NCBI RefSeq assembly: GCF_050958605.1
Contig: NZ_JBJHDO010000010.1
Span: 1-64,000 of the forward strand
DNA: 64,000 nucleotides
Origin: G016756615 sp050958605
GTDB taxonomy: Bacteria; Pseudomonadota; Alphaproteobacteria; Rhizobiales; Rhizobiaceae
Direction: 5' to 3'
Position 1 is the first letter of the stretch, and every line of letters begins with the position of its first letter. Of the stretch, positions 25,752-34,435 are shown in pieces. The notes under the pieces were generated by a model that saw only the letters and a list, made by a program, of their open reading frames with translations, searched no databases and was not told the origin of the DNA. The translations under genes were made by a program, and so were the position numbers.

Positions 25752-25807
25752 CACGCGCCAGTGGGAGGCAAAACCGAGCAGCAAGACTTCCGCATATGAC
25801 GCGATCG

Positions 25808-26035
25808 CTACTTCATGTCTCGGGACCAGAGTGCGCTGGCGTTCTCCTCGGTTATGACAATGCGATCGACACCTAGCCGAGCCCTCTGCTCTTCGGCAAA
25901 GGCCAGTGCAAAACGCCGACGTTCGAATGCATGAATTGTGCTCGCACCATCTTTGGTGATGCGGACGAACCACTCGCCTAGGGAGCCGGCGACTTCGACT
26001 GAAGTCGACGGCGGGAGGTCGGGATACCCCAGCAT
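25808..26035 (-). CDS. Small hypothetical protein
   Basis: 75 residues from ATG 26035, after AGAAAGGGGC. The sequence (MLGYPDLPPSTSVEVAGSLG EWFVRIT... FERRRFALAFAEEQRARLGV) suggests a short beta-sheet plus one amphipathic helix. There is no signal or membrane segment. No recognised family, but the ribosome binding site and regular composition support it. Confidence 0.58.
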   Translation of the reverse strand: MLGYPDLPPSTSVEVAGSLGEWFVRITKDGASTIHAFERRRFALAFAEEQRARLGVDRIVITEENASALWSRDMK

Positions 26036-26225
26036 GGCTTTGCCCCTTTCTGTTCTCTTGGGGCGAAAGCTCAGATCGTCTCTTTCAATTGGCGGCGCCC
26101 ATGTCATCAGGCCGGCAACGATCAACCATGAGGCCCTTCGTCGGCCCATACAATAAAGAATGATATAAGTTGGCAGCGGCTCTCTTGAATTGGCGCAGGA
26201 CCGCCCTGGGGCGGTTGACCGAATC

Positions 26226-26360
26226 TCATTGGGACTGATCCAGCGCGTGAGGTGGCGGCTGCCCTGGTCCGGGCCTGTTTTGGCCGGCCACGAGCAGATA
26301 GACGACAATCGCTGCGATCACCGCCATCACGGCAACCCATAGGGCATGTCTTGGGGCCAT
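26226..26360 (-). CDS. Very small single-pass membrane protein
   Basis: 44 residues from ATG 26360: a short basic N-terminus, one hydrophobic helix (ALWVAVMAVIAAIVVYLLVA) and a Pro-rich tail (GQNRPGPGQPPPHALDQ). CGGGAGGGATC is a strong ribosome binding site seven bases before the ATG. It is too short for family assignment. Similar one-helix proteins are common in rhizobia. Confidence 0.55.
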   Translation of the reverse strand: MAPRHALWVAVMAVIAAIVVYLLVAGQNRPGPGQPPPHALDQSQ

Positions 26361-26767
26361 GATCCCTCCCGTTTCGGAAGTCGTCATCTCCAGGCGGAAC
26401 ATCGATCCGATGGCGCGAAACAGTGGAGATGGCGGATTGTTCCCATCCGATCGTTCGCTTTTTTCCGGCAATTCTTGGGAGTATCAAGGCTGTGCGCCCG
26501 AAGGAACAACCAATCCTCAACAAAATTACCTTAAGATGTGAAAGTAAAATAGATGGTATCCTAGATTCCATAGTTGTTTTTCTATTAAGCTGAAATTTTC
26601 CTGAAATTGATTGCCATCAGAATTCGAAACGAATTACGCCTAAAATTTTGTATAGCTAATATCCATGCTATCTACCCTCCATAGTACCTCAATTAGGTAA
26701 ATACTATCGAATGGCAATTTCGTTTATTCTGGGAGAATGTGTCGTCGAAAAAGATAGGATCGGAAAG
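26361..26767. promoter_or_regulatory. AT-rich leader of the peroxidase operon
   Basis: From about 26480 to 26710 the DNA is markedly AT-rich against the surrounding GC-rich sequence. It holds an inverted repeat AATTCG-AAA-CGAATT (26621-26635). It also holds a possible promoter, TTACGC and TAATAT separated by 17 bases, downstream of that palindrome near 26634-26662. The palindrome could be an operator. The composition shift suggests the operon that follows was acquired. Confidence 0.55.
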
Positions 26768-28537
26768 ATGACTGTCTTGTTCCAGTCTCATGGCGGAAAA
26801 GAAAAGGCGAGAATATTCAGGGAATTGAATCTGGAGGCCGGCCCGCCCGCGGGCACGGATATTGCCGTCGACGAGCAGGCGGACTTCGGATATCTCATGC
26901 CGCCGCTGGATGCCCCCGAACACTATCTGCCGGAAACCGGTGAAACTGTCGGGGAGTTGGACCAGCTCGGCGACCTCATGGTCGAAGCCGCGGTCGAGAC
27001 GCCTTCCAACGATTCGACCCTGCCGCCTGTGCTTACTTATTGGGGGCAGTTCCTGGACCACGAACTGACGGCGCGCACCGACCGAGAGGGCGACATCACG
27101 AGCATGCTCAATGCCCATCCTCCGGTTGCGTCCTCTCTCGTGGAAAGCAAGCTGAGGAATGCGCGATCTCCCCGCTTCGATCTGGACAGCGTTTACGGCG
27201 GCTCTCCCATCGGTCCCGGCGTGACCGCCGATGTCGTCACCGTGATTTCCGGTATGCGCCATCCGACGCAAGTGAACAAGATGCGGGTCGGCACCGCCAT
27301 CGATCCGGGGCCGCTGCCCGACGGTCTGGACGAACATCGGGACCTGCCGCGCTATGTCCAGGTGCAGGCGTCCGTGCGCAAAGCCGCACTTCGGCTCGCC
27401 GAGGCATCGATGAGCCAGGCCGATTTCGAGAAGTTCGAGACCGAACTGGGCCAAAGGGCGTTGATCGGCGACACGCGCAACGACGAAAACCTGGTCGTCG
27501 CGCAGTTCCATCTCAGCTTTCTGCGCTTCCACAACAAGGTGGTCGATTTCCTGGCCGGCCACAACACCGGCTGGCTTCCGGACTTCAGTTCCGCGCAGAC
27601 GCTGACGCGCCTGCATTATCAATGGCTGATCGTCGAAGGCTATCTGAAGGGGCTCTGCGAACCCGCGGTCGTGGACCGGGTGGTCGAAGACCGTGCCTCG
27701 CATTTCTTCAAATTCCGTTCCGAATTCGATTCAAGGCGCCAAGGCACGAGGCTGGGCAATGCGCTGCCGCTCGAGTTTTCGACAGCGGCTTACCGCTTCG
27801 GGCATTCGATGGTCCGGGCAGCCTATGATTACAACAAGAACTTCGGACGGGGTGCCAACGCCATCATCGACAATGCTCCGCTCAACCTCCTGTTCGGCTT
27901 CACGGGCGGCGGTGGCAACATCGCCGACGAAAAAAGGCTGCCGAAGAACTGGGTCATCGATTGGGCCAGGTTCGTCGGTGTCGCGCCGCATGGTTCCGAG
28001 GATGGCCTGCCGCCGCGTGTGGCCAGGAAGATAGACACCGAAATCGCGCCGCCGCTCGGCGACATGGTCAAGGAGGGCAACGACCAGCCGGACGAGCAGC
28101 TCACCAAGCTGTTCAAGAATCTGGCCCGCCGCAATCTCCGCAGGGGGTACAATCTGAGACTTCCCACCGGCCAGGCGCTCCACAACTACCTGAAGCAGCA
28201 GGGCGCGCTGGACACGTCTCCCATAGCGGACGTATCGGCGATTTTCGACCATAAGCCGAACCTGAGAGACTTCCTTCGCAACGTTCCCTCGAGGATGTAT
28301 GAACGGACGCCGCTCTGGTTCTATCTCCTGGCGGAAGCGGAAGCCGGAGGGGGCGAACGGCTCGGCGAACTCGGAAGCTGGCTCGTCGCCTCGACCTTTG
28401 TCGGCGTGCTGCTGGCTGATCCCGACTCGGCGCTGTCTCGAGGATTCATCCCCGAACATAGCCCGCTGCGCATGGCGGACGGCAGCACGATCGATTCCAT
28501 CGCCAAGTGGATGCGCTTTGCGGCCGTGATGGAATAG
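26768..28537 (+). CDS. Animal-type heme peroxidase family protein
   Basis: 589 residues from ATG 26768 (AGGATCGGAAAG upstream; an ATG at 26711 would add 19 residues). The peroxidase-cyclooxygenase superfamily core is clear: the distal motif TYWGQFLDHELTART with H98, RFDLDSVYGG, GDTRNDENLVVAQFHLSFLRFHN, and the proximal heme histidine in AAYRFGHSMVRAAYDYN (H346). It would use H2O2 to make reactive oxidants or radicals. No signal peptide is evident, so it is cytoplasmic or unconventionally exported. It is first in a tight operon with a protease-nuclease fusion and an SGNH hydrolase. Confidence 0.9.
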   Translation: MTVLFQSHGGKEKARIFRELNLEAGPPAGTDIAVDEQADFGYLMPPLDAPEHYLPETGETVGELDQLGDLMVEAAVETPSNDSTLPPVLTYWGQFLDHELTARTDREGDITSMLNAHPPVASSLVESKLRNARSPRFDLDSVYGGSPIGPGVTADVVTVISGMRHPTQVNKMRVGTAIDPGPLPDGLDEHRDLPRYVQVQASVRKAALRLAEASMSQADFEKFETELGQRALIGDTRNDENLVVAQFHLSFLRFHNKVVDFLAGHNTGWLPDFSSAQTLTRLHYQWLIVEGYLKGLCEPAVVDRVVEDRASHFFKFRSEFDSRRQGTRLGNALPLEFSTAAYRFGHSMVRAAYDYNKNFGRGANAIIDNAPLNLLFGFTGGGGNIADEKRLPKNWVIDWARFVGVAPHGSEDGLPPRVARKIDTEIAPPLGDMVKEGNDQPDEQLTKLFKNLARRNLRRGYNLRLPTGQALHNYLKQQGALDTSPIADVSAIFDHKPNLRDFLRNVPSRMYERTPLWFYLLAEAEAGGGERLGELGSWLVASTFVGVLLADPDSALSRGFIPEHSPLRMADGSTIDSIAKWMRFAAVME

Positions 28538-28620
28538 GTCGCGACGAGGCCTTGTCAGACAGATCGCCAATGCCCGCATGACGCCGGCATTGGCGCGGCA
28601 GTGGTCGTTAGGGGCGAAAG

Positions 28621-30696
28621 ATGGTAGTGGATCAGGAAATCGTTTCGCTGGTCTCCGAGCTTGTGTCCAAACTGGAGGCCATTTCCAGCAGGCGCGATAC
28701 GGTGCCTGCCCCGGCAGTCGCCACGCCGGAAAAAGCAGACATGAGCGTTTGGCCCAACGGGCATCCGCCTGCCAAACGAGACGCGCCGTTCGTTGAAAAG
28801 GTCAATCCGACCGACCGTCCCTTCTCGGATGTGGGAGACGGAGGCGGCGTCGACGATCCCTCGAAGATGCTCAGCGGGTGGACCCTCGAAGCAGCCGTGG
28901 GCAGATACGTCACATCGCCCGCCAGCTTGCTGCAAGTGCTCGCCCAAAGGGAGCGGGCCGTCGCTATCGTTACTGCCGAAGGGATCGATTATCAGGAAAA
29001 CCAGGGCCGATGGAGCGGGACGGGATTTCTTGTCGGGCCAAACCTCTTCCTGACAAATCACCATGTTCTCAACTCGGTGCCGGTCGCCCGCACCGCCAAG
29101 GTGGAATTCAACTACGAGATTTCCGCCGAGAATCTTCTGCAGGGCAATGCAGCACGACCCCGGGCGACGCAGACATTCGTTCTCGATCCAAGCCGCCTGT
29201 TTGTAACGAGTCCCGCCAAGGACGGCCTGGATTACACCTTCGTGTGGATCGAGAACGCCGCGCATGGCGAATTCGGTTCGATACCGATGGAGCGTTCTTC
29301 CTTTACGGTCAATGAGGGCTCGCAGGCATTCGTCATCCATCATCCCGACGGCCAGCCCAAGGAGGTCAGCCTCGACGACACCGACATCATCAGCATCAAA
29401 ACCAGGATCATCCATTATTCCTCGGATACGATGAGGGGCTCGTCGGGCGCTCCGGTCTTCGACCACCGCGGGAGGTTGATCGCGCTCCATCATGCGAGCC
29501 GGCAGGAGCGCGTCAAACTGCGGGATGGTAACTGGACGGACGTCGTGAACGAGGGAATCAAGATCGCGGCAATCGCCCTCGATCTCGAGAACAAGATGCG
29601 GTCCGGCGGGACCGACGCCTCGCATGCGGAAACCGTTTTGCGGGAAATCGGCGGCTCCGACACCATGTCGGGCTTTTTCGGCGCTTTGGGTAGGGATCTC
29701 CCGTCTGAACGGGTCCGCCCGGAAGCGGTGGTCGACACCTACCGCGGAACGGATCAGGACATCGACATCGGCTTCTGGAACATCGAGTGGCTGGCCACGC
29801 GGTGGACGGACGACCGCAAGCTCAATGGTGCCGCCCGCATCATCGCCGACCTGAACCTCGATGCCTGGGGGCTGTCGGAAGTTTCGCCCAATGGCGTGCG
29901 GGCATTGGTCGACCGCATCGCGGAGATCTATGGCGACCGATACGAATGCGGTTTCTCCGAGCCCGATGCGCCTGACGGGAAACAGTCGACGGCCATGATA
30001 TGGAAAAAGTCGTCCCTGTCGGGAAAAACGATGGCGTGGCCAAGCAATGTGGAACCGCTGCTGCGCCGGCGCAGCGACGACCCCGAGGTTGGGCCGGAGG
30101 CTCTGCACGGCAAGATATTCGACCGCTATCCCGGACTGTTCCGCTTCAGCACTGCCGGAGACATGCCGGAATACTCGTTCTATGTGGTCCCCTTGCACTT
30201 GAAGGCGATGGACGAGGGCAGCCTACGGCGCAGGCTCGCCTCGCGTATTCTGGCGCGGGCGATCGAAGACCTGAGTCAGGAAACCGGGCTCGACGTCATC
30301 CTTGGTGGCGACATGAACGCGCCGCTCGCCTCGGAAGACTTCAAGGCGATCGAGGATGCTGGCTTTGCCATTCTCGGAGCACAGGACGAGCGGGAAGGGG
30401 CGTTCACCTATCTCAAGGGACCGCAGTCGGCGATCGACAACGTGTTCCTGTCTCCAGGAATGAAGCAGACTGTCGGCTCGGTCGACTATTTCATCGTCGC
30501 CAAGGACCGGAGCATGTCGGACTTCATCGACAATATCTCCGACCATCGCCCTATCGCCATGCGGCTTTCGCTCTCCAAGAGGGACAGACCGGTGACGACC
30601 GAGGTCGGCGACATCGACGCTATCATCGACAAGCTTCTGGCGTCCGAAAAACCGAGAAACGTCCGCAAGCGCGCCGCTAGGAGGCGATCGGCATGA
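28621..30696 (+). CDS. Trypsin-like serine protease fused to EEP nuclease/phosphatase domain
   Basis: 691 residues; AGGGGCGAAAG precedes the ATG. Residues 1-90 form an unrecognised helical and linker region. About 105-330 is a chymotrypsin-fold protease with an intact triad: H148 (FLTNHHVLN), D204 (DGLDYTFV) and S275 (MRGSSGAPVFD). About 378-665 is an endonuclease/exonuclease/phosphatase domain: IGFWNIEWLA, E420 (WGLSEV), LGGDMNAPL near 562 and SDHRPIAMRL (D641, H642). So both halves look catalytically competent. No signal peptide. The stop overlaps the next start (ATGA), so the two are translationally coupled. The combination suggests an effector that cuts proteins and nucleic acids or phospholipids. 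Confidence 0.88.
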   Translation: MVVDQEIVSLVSELVSKLEAISSRRDTVPAPAVATPEKADMSVWPNGHPPAKRDAPFVEKVNPTDRPFSDVGDGGGVDDPSKMLSGWTLEAAVGRYVTSPASLLQVLAQRERAVAIVTAEGIDYQENQGRWSGTGFLVGPNLFLTNHHVLNSVPVARTAKVEFNYEISAENLLQGNAARPRATQTFVLDPSRLFVTSPAKDGLDYTFVWIENAAHGEFGSIPMERSSFTVNEGSQAFVIHHPDGQPKEVSLDDTDIISIKTRIIHYSSDTMRGSSGAPVFDHRGRLIALHHASRQERVKLRDGNWTDVVNEGIKIAAIALDLENKMRSGGTDASHAETVLREIGGSDTMSGFFGALGRDLPSERVRPEAVVDTYRGTDQDIDIGFWNIEWLATRWTDDRKLNGAARIIADLNLDAWGLSEVSPNGVRALVDRIAEIYGDRYECGFSEPDAPDGKQSTAMIWKKSSLSGKTMAWPSNVEPLLRRRSDDPEVGPEALHGKIFDRYPGLFRFSTAGDMPEYSFYVVPLHLKAMDEGSLRRRLASRILARAIEDLSQETGLDVILGGDMNAPLASEDFKAIEDAGFAILGAQDEREGAFTYLKGPQSAIDNVFLSPGMKQTVGSVDYFIVAKDRSMSDFIDNISDHRPIAMRLSLSKRDRPVTTEVGDIDAIIDKLLASEKPRNVRKRAARRRSA

Positions 30697-31733
30697 CAAA
30701 GCCATTATCGAAGACTTCGGCCAATACGTCCGTGAAACTACCCTACAGCGAGTTCAAGCAGCTGTTGATGGACCCGGATGTCCCGGATTCGGAAATCGCC
30801 AACTACCTGACCGCCAGACCGGGGGAAAGCGGGCCGTTTGATCCGAACATCGTTCCGGACCCGTCCAAGGTCGACATGACGCCGGAGGCGGACTTCGACG
30901 TCGAGAGCGCGATCCGATGGGGAAACGCGATTGCCAGATGGCGTCGCCAGGCGCGCTTCGATCGCCGCCTCGCCCTTGGTGAGAGAAAGCCCGTGCTCGT
31001 CTCGGAAGGGGATTCGTGGTTCCAGTTTCCGTTCCTGATCGACGACGTCATCGACCAGCTCGATCCCCATTTTCTGATCTGGAGCCTGGACGCCGCCGGG
31101 GATACCAGCGACAACATGGTCAACCGCAACCCGGAGTACATGCAAGCCCTGGTCAGGCAGAAGGCCAACGGTGTCGGGGGCTTCCTGTTCTCTGCCGCGG
31201 GAAACGACGTAATCGGCGAGGATCTGCTGGGTGAACCGGTGCTGGGCAGGCTCCTGAAGCAGCACAGCCCCGGCAAGGATGCCGCGTGGCACATCGACAA
31301 CGCACAGCTTGCCACCATCCTGACGACGCTCCAGGAAGATTACGCCAAGGTTGTCTCGACGATCCGCAGGGACAGTTCGTTCGCCACCCTGCCCATCTTC
31401 ATTCATGGCTATGACTACGCCATTCCCGGCGGCTTCCCGGGCGATACCCGCAGGCCGGTCTATGCCAGGCAGGACGAGTGGCTCGGCGGCCCCATGAAGA
31501 AAAAGGGCATCGTCGATCCCGGCCTGCAGCGCGACATCATCCGCATCCTGATCGATGCGCTTTACGACATGTTGAGCCGCGTGGCTGGAAAGAGCACGTC
31601 GACGCATGTCCACGTCGTCGACGTGCGCGGAACATTGGCTCTCGGCGAATGGGCCGACGAGATCCATGGAACGTCTTCGGGTTTCGGGAAGGTGGCGACG
31701 CGTTTCAGAAGCGTGATCAACGGCGCTATTTGA
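30693..31733 (+). CDS. SGNH/GDSL-type hydrolase
   Basis: 346 residues, overlapping the preceding gene by four bases. An N-terminal region of about 95 residues is not recognised. The catalytic domain starts PVLVSEGDSWFQFP (S108 in the GDS block), has the oxyanion block FSAAGNDVIG (G170, N171) and ends with WADEIHGTSSGF, giving the D322/H325 pair (DxxH). All four SGNH blocks are therefore present or nearly so. Such enzymes are esterases or lipases. No signal peptide. As third gene after a peroxidase and a protease-nuclease it may damage or remodel lipids in the same pathway. Confidence 0.8.
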   Translation: MTKPLSKTSANTSVKLPYSEFKQLLMDPDVPDSEIANYLTARPGESGPFDPNIVPDPSKVDMTPEADFDVESAIRWGNAIARWRRQARFDRRLALGERKPVLVSEGDSWFQFPFLIDDVIDQLDPHFLIWSLDAAGDTSDNMVNRNPEYMQALVRQKANGVGGFLFSAAGNDVIGEDLLGEPVLGRLLKQHSPGKDAAWHIDNAQLATILTTLQEDYAKVVSTIRRDSSFATLPIFIHGYDYAIPGGFPGDTRRPVYARQDEWLGGPMKKKGIVDPGLQRDIIRILIDALYDMLSRVAGKSTSTHVHVVDVRGTLALGEWADEIHGTSSGFGKVATRFRSVINGAI

Positions 31734-31756
31734 TGGTGTGCATCGCGAGAGTGATG

Positions 31757-31955
31757 GTGATTGGCCGTTTGCGCGAGACACCCCCTCTGTCCTGCCGGAC
31801 ATCTCCCCCTCAAGGGGGGAGATTGGCTGTCGTCAACGACGGCACTTGTTCTGCAGACGATTGGCGAAAGCGAACATGAAGGCCAATCTCCCCCCTTTGT
31901 GGGGGAGATGTCCGGCAGGACAGAGGGGGGCCTGCCACACGAAACGGCCAATCAC
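31757..31955. repeat. 200-bp inverted-repeat (MITE-like) element
   Basis: GTGATTGGCCGTTT (31757-31770) is mirrored at 31942-31955, and the TGTCCTGCCGGACA-bearing units 31781-31827 and 31882-31929 are near-perfect reverse complements of 47-48 bases. The central spacer is about 54 bases. No open frame of note. The unit core is the same palindrome family as at 3824-3882. It sits 23 bases after the SGNH gene and may be a non-autonomous mobile repeat or a terminator for both flanking genes. Confidence 0.8.
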
Positions 31956-31962
31956 CGACACA

Positions 31963-33198
31963 TTATTCCTTCCGCTTCGCAAACCCGGCCAATGACGCGT
32001 AGCCGCGCACGACGCCCTCGCGCTCCTCGTGGGACGCAACCGCGTCGATGTCGCCGAAGCCGTCGGGTGCGCGCGCCTCGACCAGATCGATGACGCCTTC
32101 CGGTCCGCCCTGGCGGTTGGCAAGCACGATCCCGGATGTGGCAGGGCGGCGCTCCTGGTCGTAAGCGGAAAGCGCTTCCCCGATCGTGCCCGCCACGCGC
32201 AAATGCAACGCGAGGGATTTGGCATCGAGGATGGCTTGGGAGGCGCCGTTCGAACCCACCGGATACATGGGGTGCGCCGCATCCCCGAGCAGGGTGACGC
32301 GCCCGAACGACCAGCGCGGCAGAGGTTCACGGTCGCAGTTCGGATATTCGTAGAAGTTCCCCGTCGTTTGGATGATCGCCGCCGGGTCCACGAAGTCGAG
32401 GCGGAACCGGTTGCGAACGAAGGGCAGGGCTTCCTCGAGAACGCCGTATCGCGTCCAGTCCTCCCGACGCGAGGGCGATGCGCCTCTTGGGCCAGTCGTC
32501 GCCATCACGGCCCAGTTGGTCAGCCTGATGTCGGGCCGCTCCGGATCCGCCGCGATGGGATAGAAGACGAATTTCGCGAAATTGCCGCCGGCGATCGCCA
32601 TCGTACGTCCGTCGCGCCAGACCGGCCATTCGGCGACGCCGCGCCACAGCATCACGCCGTTCCAGATCGGCGGTCCCTCGTCGGGATAAAGCTGGGCGCG
32701 CACTGTCGAGTGTATCCCGTCGGCGCCGATCAGCAGGTCGCCCTGGGCGCGGCCACTTCTCCCGTCATGGCCCGCGAGGCGGACCGAGACACTATCGACA
32801 GCTTGTTCGAACCCCTCGACGCGGCATCCGGTCCGTATCACGTCACGGCCGAGCTTTTCGATCACAGCCTCGTGGATCAGGCCCAGCAGCCGCCCGCGAT
32901 GAATGCTGATCTGCGGCACGTCGTAGCCGGCGTCGACGCCTCGCAATTCCTGCCACACCGTCTGGCCGAAGCGGTTGGCGTAGATGAGTTCGCGCGTGCG
33001 GATCCCATGCGTGTCGAGCTCCGGCATCAGGCCCAGACCGGCGAGTTCGCGGACGGCGTGAGGCAGCATATTGATGCCGACGCCGAGTTCGCGCACCGCG
33101 TCGGCGCGCTCGAAAATCTCGACGTCGATCCCTGCTTCGCGGAGGAAGAGGGCGGTGATCAACCCGCCGATTCCGGCGCCCGCGATTAAAGCTTTCAT
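31963..33198 (-). CDS. FAD-dependent monooxygenase (salicylate hydroxylase-like)
   Basis: 411 residues from ATG 33198, with GGAGGACCACC ahead. Class A monooxygenase motifs: ALIAGAGIGGLITALFLREAG at the N-terminus, LIGADGIHSTVRAQL (DG motif) and LLGDAAHPMYPVGSNGASQA (GD motif). The GSNGASQAI variant is typical of salicylate/3-hydroxybenzoate type hydroxylases and related oxidoreductases. The start overlaps the stop of the DJ-1 gene by four bases (ATGA), so the two proteins are produced together. The substrate is unknown. Confidence 0.88.
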   Translation of the reverse strand: MKALIAGAGIGGLITALFLREAGIDVEIFERADAVRELGVGINMLPHAVRELAGLGLMPELDTHGIRTRELIYANRFGQTVWQELRGVDAGYDVPQISIHRGRLLGLIHEAVIEKLGRDVIRTGCRVEGFEQAVDSVSVRLAGHDGRSGRAQGDLLIGADGIHSTVRAQLYPDEGPPIWNGVMLWRGVAEWPVWRDGRTMAIAGGNFAKFVFYPIAADPERPDIRLTNWAVMATTGPRGASPSRREDWTRYGVLEEALPFVRNRFRLDFVDPAAIIQTTGNFYEYPNCDREPLPRWSFGRVTLLGDAAHPMYPVGSNGASQAILDAKSLALHLRVAGTIGEALSAYDQERRPATSGIVLANRQGGPEGVIDLVEARAPDGFGDIDAVASHEEREGVVRGYASLAGFAKRKE

Positions 33199-34346
33199 GG
33201 TGGTCCTCCTTGTCGGGGATATTCGAGCTGCGTGGCAACGAAGTCGGCGGTGCGGGCGCCGTAGCGCTGGGAGATCGCATTCAGCGCTTCGTCCAGTGCC
33301 GTCGCCGGTGCTTGCTCCCCAACCAATGAAACGCGCCTGTCCTCGTCCCATTCCGCTGCCACCCGATCGGGAATGATGCGAACACCGTTCTTGGTCTCGA
33401 TCGCGCCGCCGGCACCGGCAAAGGTCTCCGCGCGCGATCGATAGGTTCGCGACCATGCATCGGCGACCAGGGCGAGCGACACTTCGTCCAGACCAGGCGC
33501 GAGTTCGATTCCGAGCCGCTCGTGATCCCAGAAGGCAAGCGTGTTGCCGATCGCAGTCAGCGCGAAAGGACGCGTGAAGTTGAATGCGCTGCTGTCGTGA
33601 CGCGCGTCCCATTCCGTCAGGCCGAGGCCCCGGGCCGCCGCTTCGGCCTTGCCGCGCCCGCCGATAGCCTCGATCAGCGTGAGCATGGCAGGCATCGAGG
33701 CGGTGATGCCGGTGGTCGTGGCGACGTTCTCGTCGGCCACCAGCCGGCGATCCCGGACGTATCGGATTGCGGGGTACCTTTCGCGCAGTTCATCGACATA
33801 ATACCAATGGGTCGTCGCCTTCTTGCCGTCGAGCAGCCCGGCGGCCGCGACGATCTTCGTTCCTGCGCAGACGCCGATGATAGTGGCGCCCTTCTGTGCC
33901 TGTCTTTTGAGCCACCGAAGCACCGCCGGATCATCGTCACGGCTCATCGCGGGAACGATTACATAGTCGGCGCCCTCGGGATGGCGCGCATCGAAATCGG
34001 CGAGGGTAGCATCAGGCTCGACCCTGAGGGCGGGGTAGAGCTGCACCGGGCCTGCGCCGGTGGCCAGCATCATCACATCGGCCACGTCGGCGCGGCGCAG
34101 AATGCCGTAGGGCATGAGATAGTCGGTGGTCTCGGTGGCGTCGTTGATGCCGATGATCGCGATCAGCGGGCGGGGCCGCTTCGGCGGTTTCAAGGCGTCG
34201 ATGGCGGCCTCGGCTTCTGCGCTGGCGATCACGGGCGCGGCGGCCGCGGCCGGTGCCGGCGGCAGCGAAAGGAGCCATGCTCCGCCGGCGGCCAACAAGA
34301 TCGTCGCGGCGCCCAGGCCGCTCCACAGCACGAGCCTCCGCTTCAT
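33195..34346 (-). CDS. Membrane-anchored DJ-1/PfpI-family protein
   Basis: 383 residues from ATG 34346. A basic N-terminus and one hydrophobic helix (LVLWSGLGAATILLAAGGAW) form an uncleaved anchor or signal, followed by an Ala/Pro linker. The DJ-1/PfpI domain has the nucleophile elbow ATIIGVCAGTKIVAAAGLLD with a cysteine, then KATTHWYYVDELRERYP. The C-terminal 130 residues are not recognised. The core closely resembles the sensor half of the divergent GlxA regulator, so both may handle the same ligand. It is operonic with the FAD monooxygenase. Confidence 0.83.
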   Translation of the reverse strand: MKRRLVLWSGLGAATILLAAGGAWLLSLPPAPAAAAAPVIASAEAEAAIDALKPPKRPRPLIAIIGINDATETTDYLMPYGILRRADVADVMMLATGAGPVQLYPALRVEPDATLADFDARHPEGADYVIVPAMSRDDDPAVLRWLKRQAQKGATIIGVCAGTKIVAAAGLLDGKKATTHWYYVDELRERYPAIRYVRDRRLVADENVATTTGITASMPAMLTLIEAIGGRGKAEAAARGLGLTEWDARHDSSAFNFTRPFALTAIGNTLAFWDHERLGIELAPGLDEVSLALVADAWSRTYRSRAETFAGAGGAIETKNGVRIIPDRVAAEWDEDRRVSLVGEQAPATALDEALNAISQRYGARTADFVATQLEYPRQGGPP

Positions 34347-34435
34347 GGACGCGACCTCATTGAGGATTTCACCTTGACGTAAGCCTATCGCCCCCGTCTT
34401 CTGTCCGAAATGACATATAACGGGCAAAAACTGCC

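Noticed and set aside
28555..30198. 547-codon minus-strand frame opposite the protease-nuclease fusion
   Set aside because: The plus strand holds the catalytic motifs. The antisense frame shows no conserved features or ribosome binding site.
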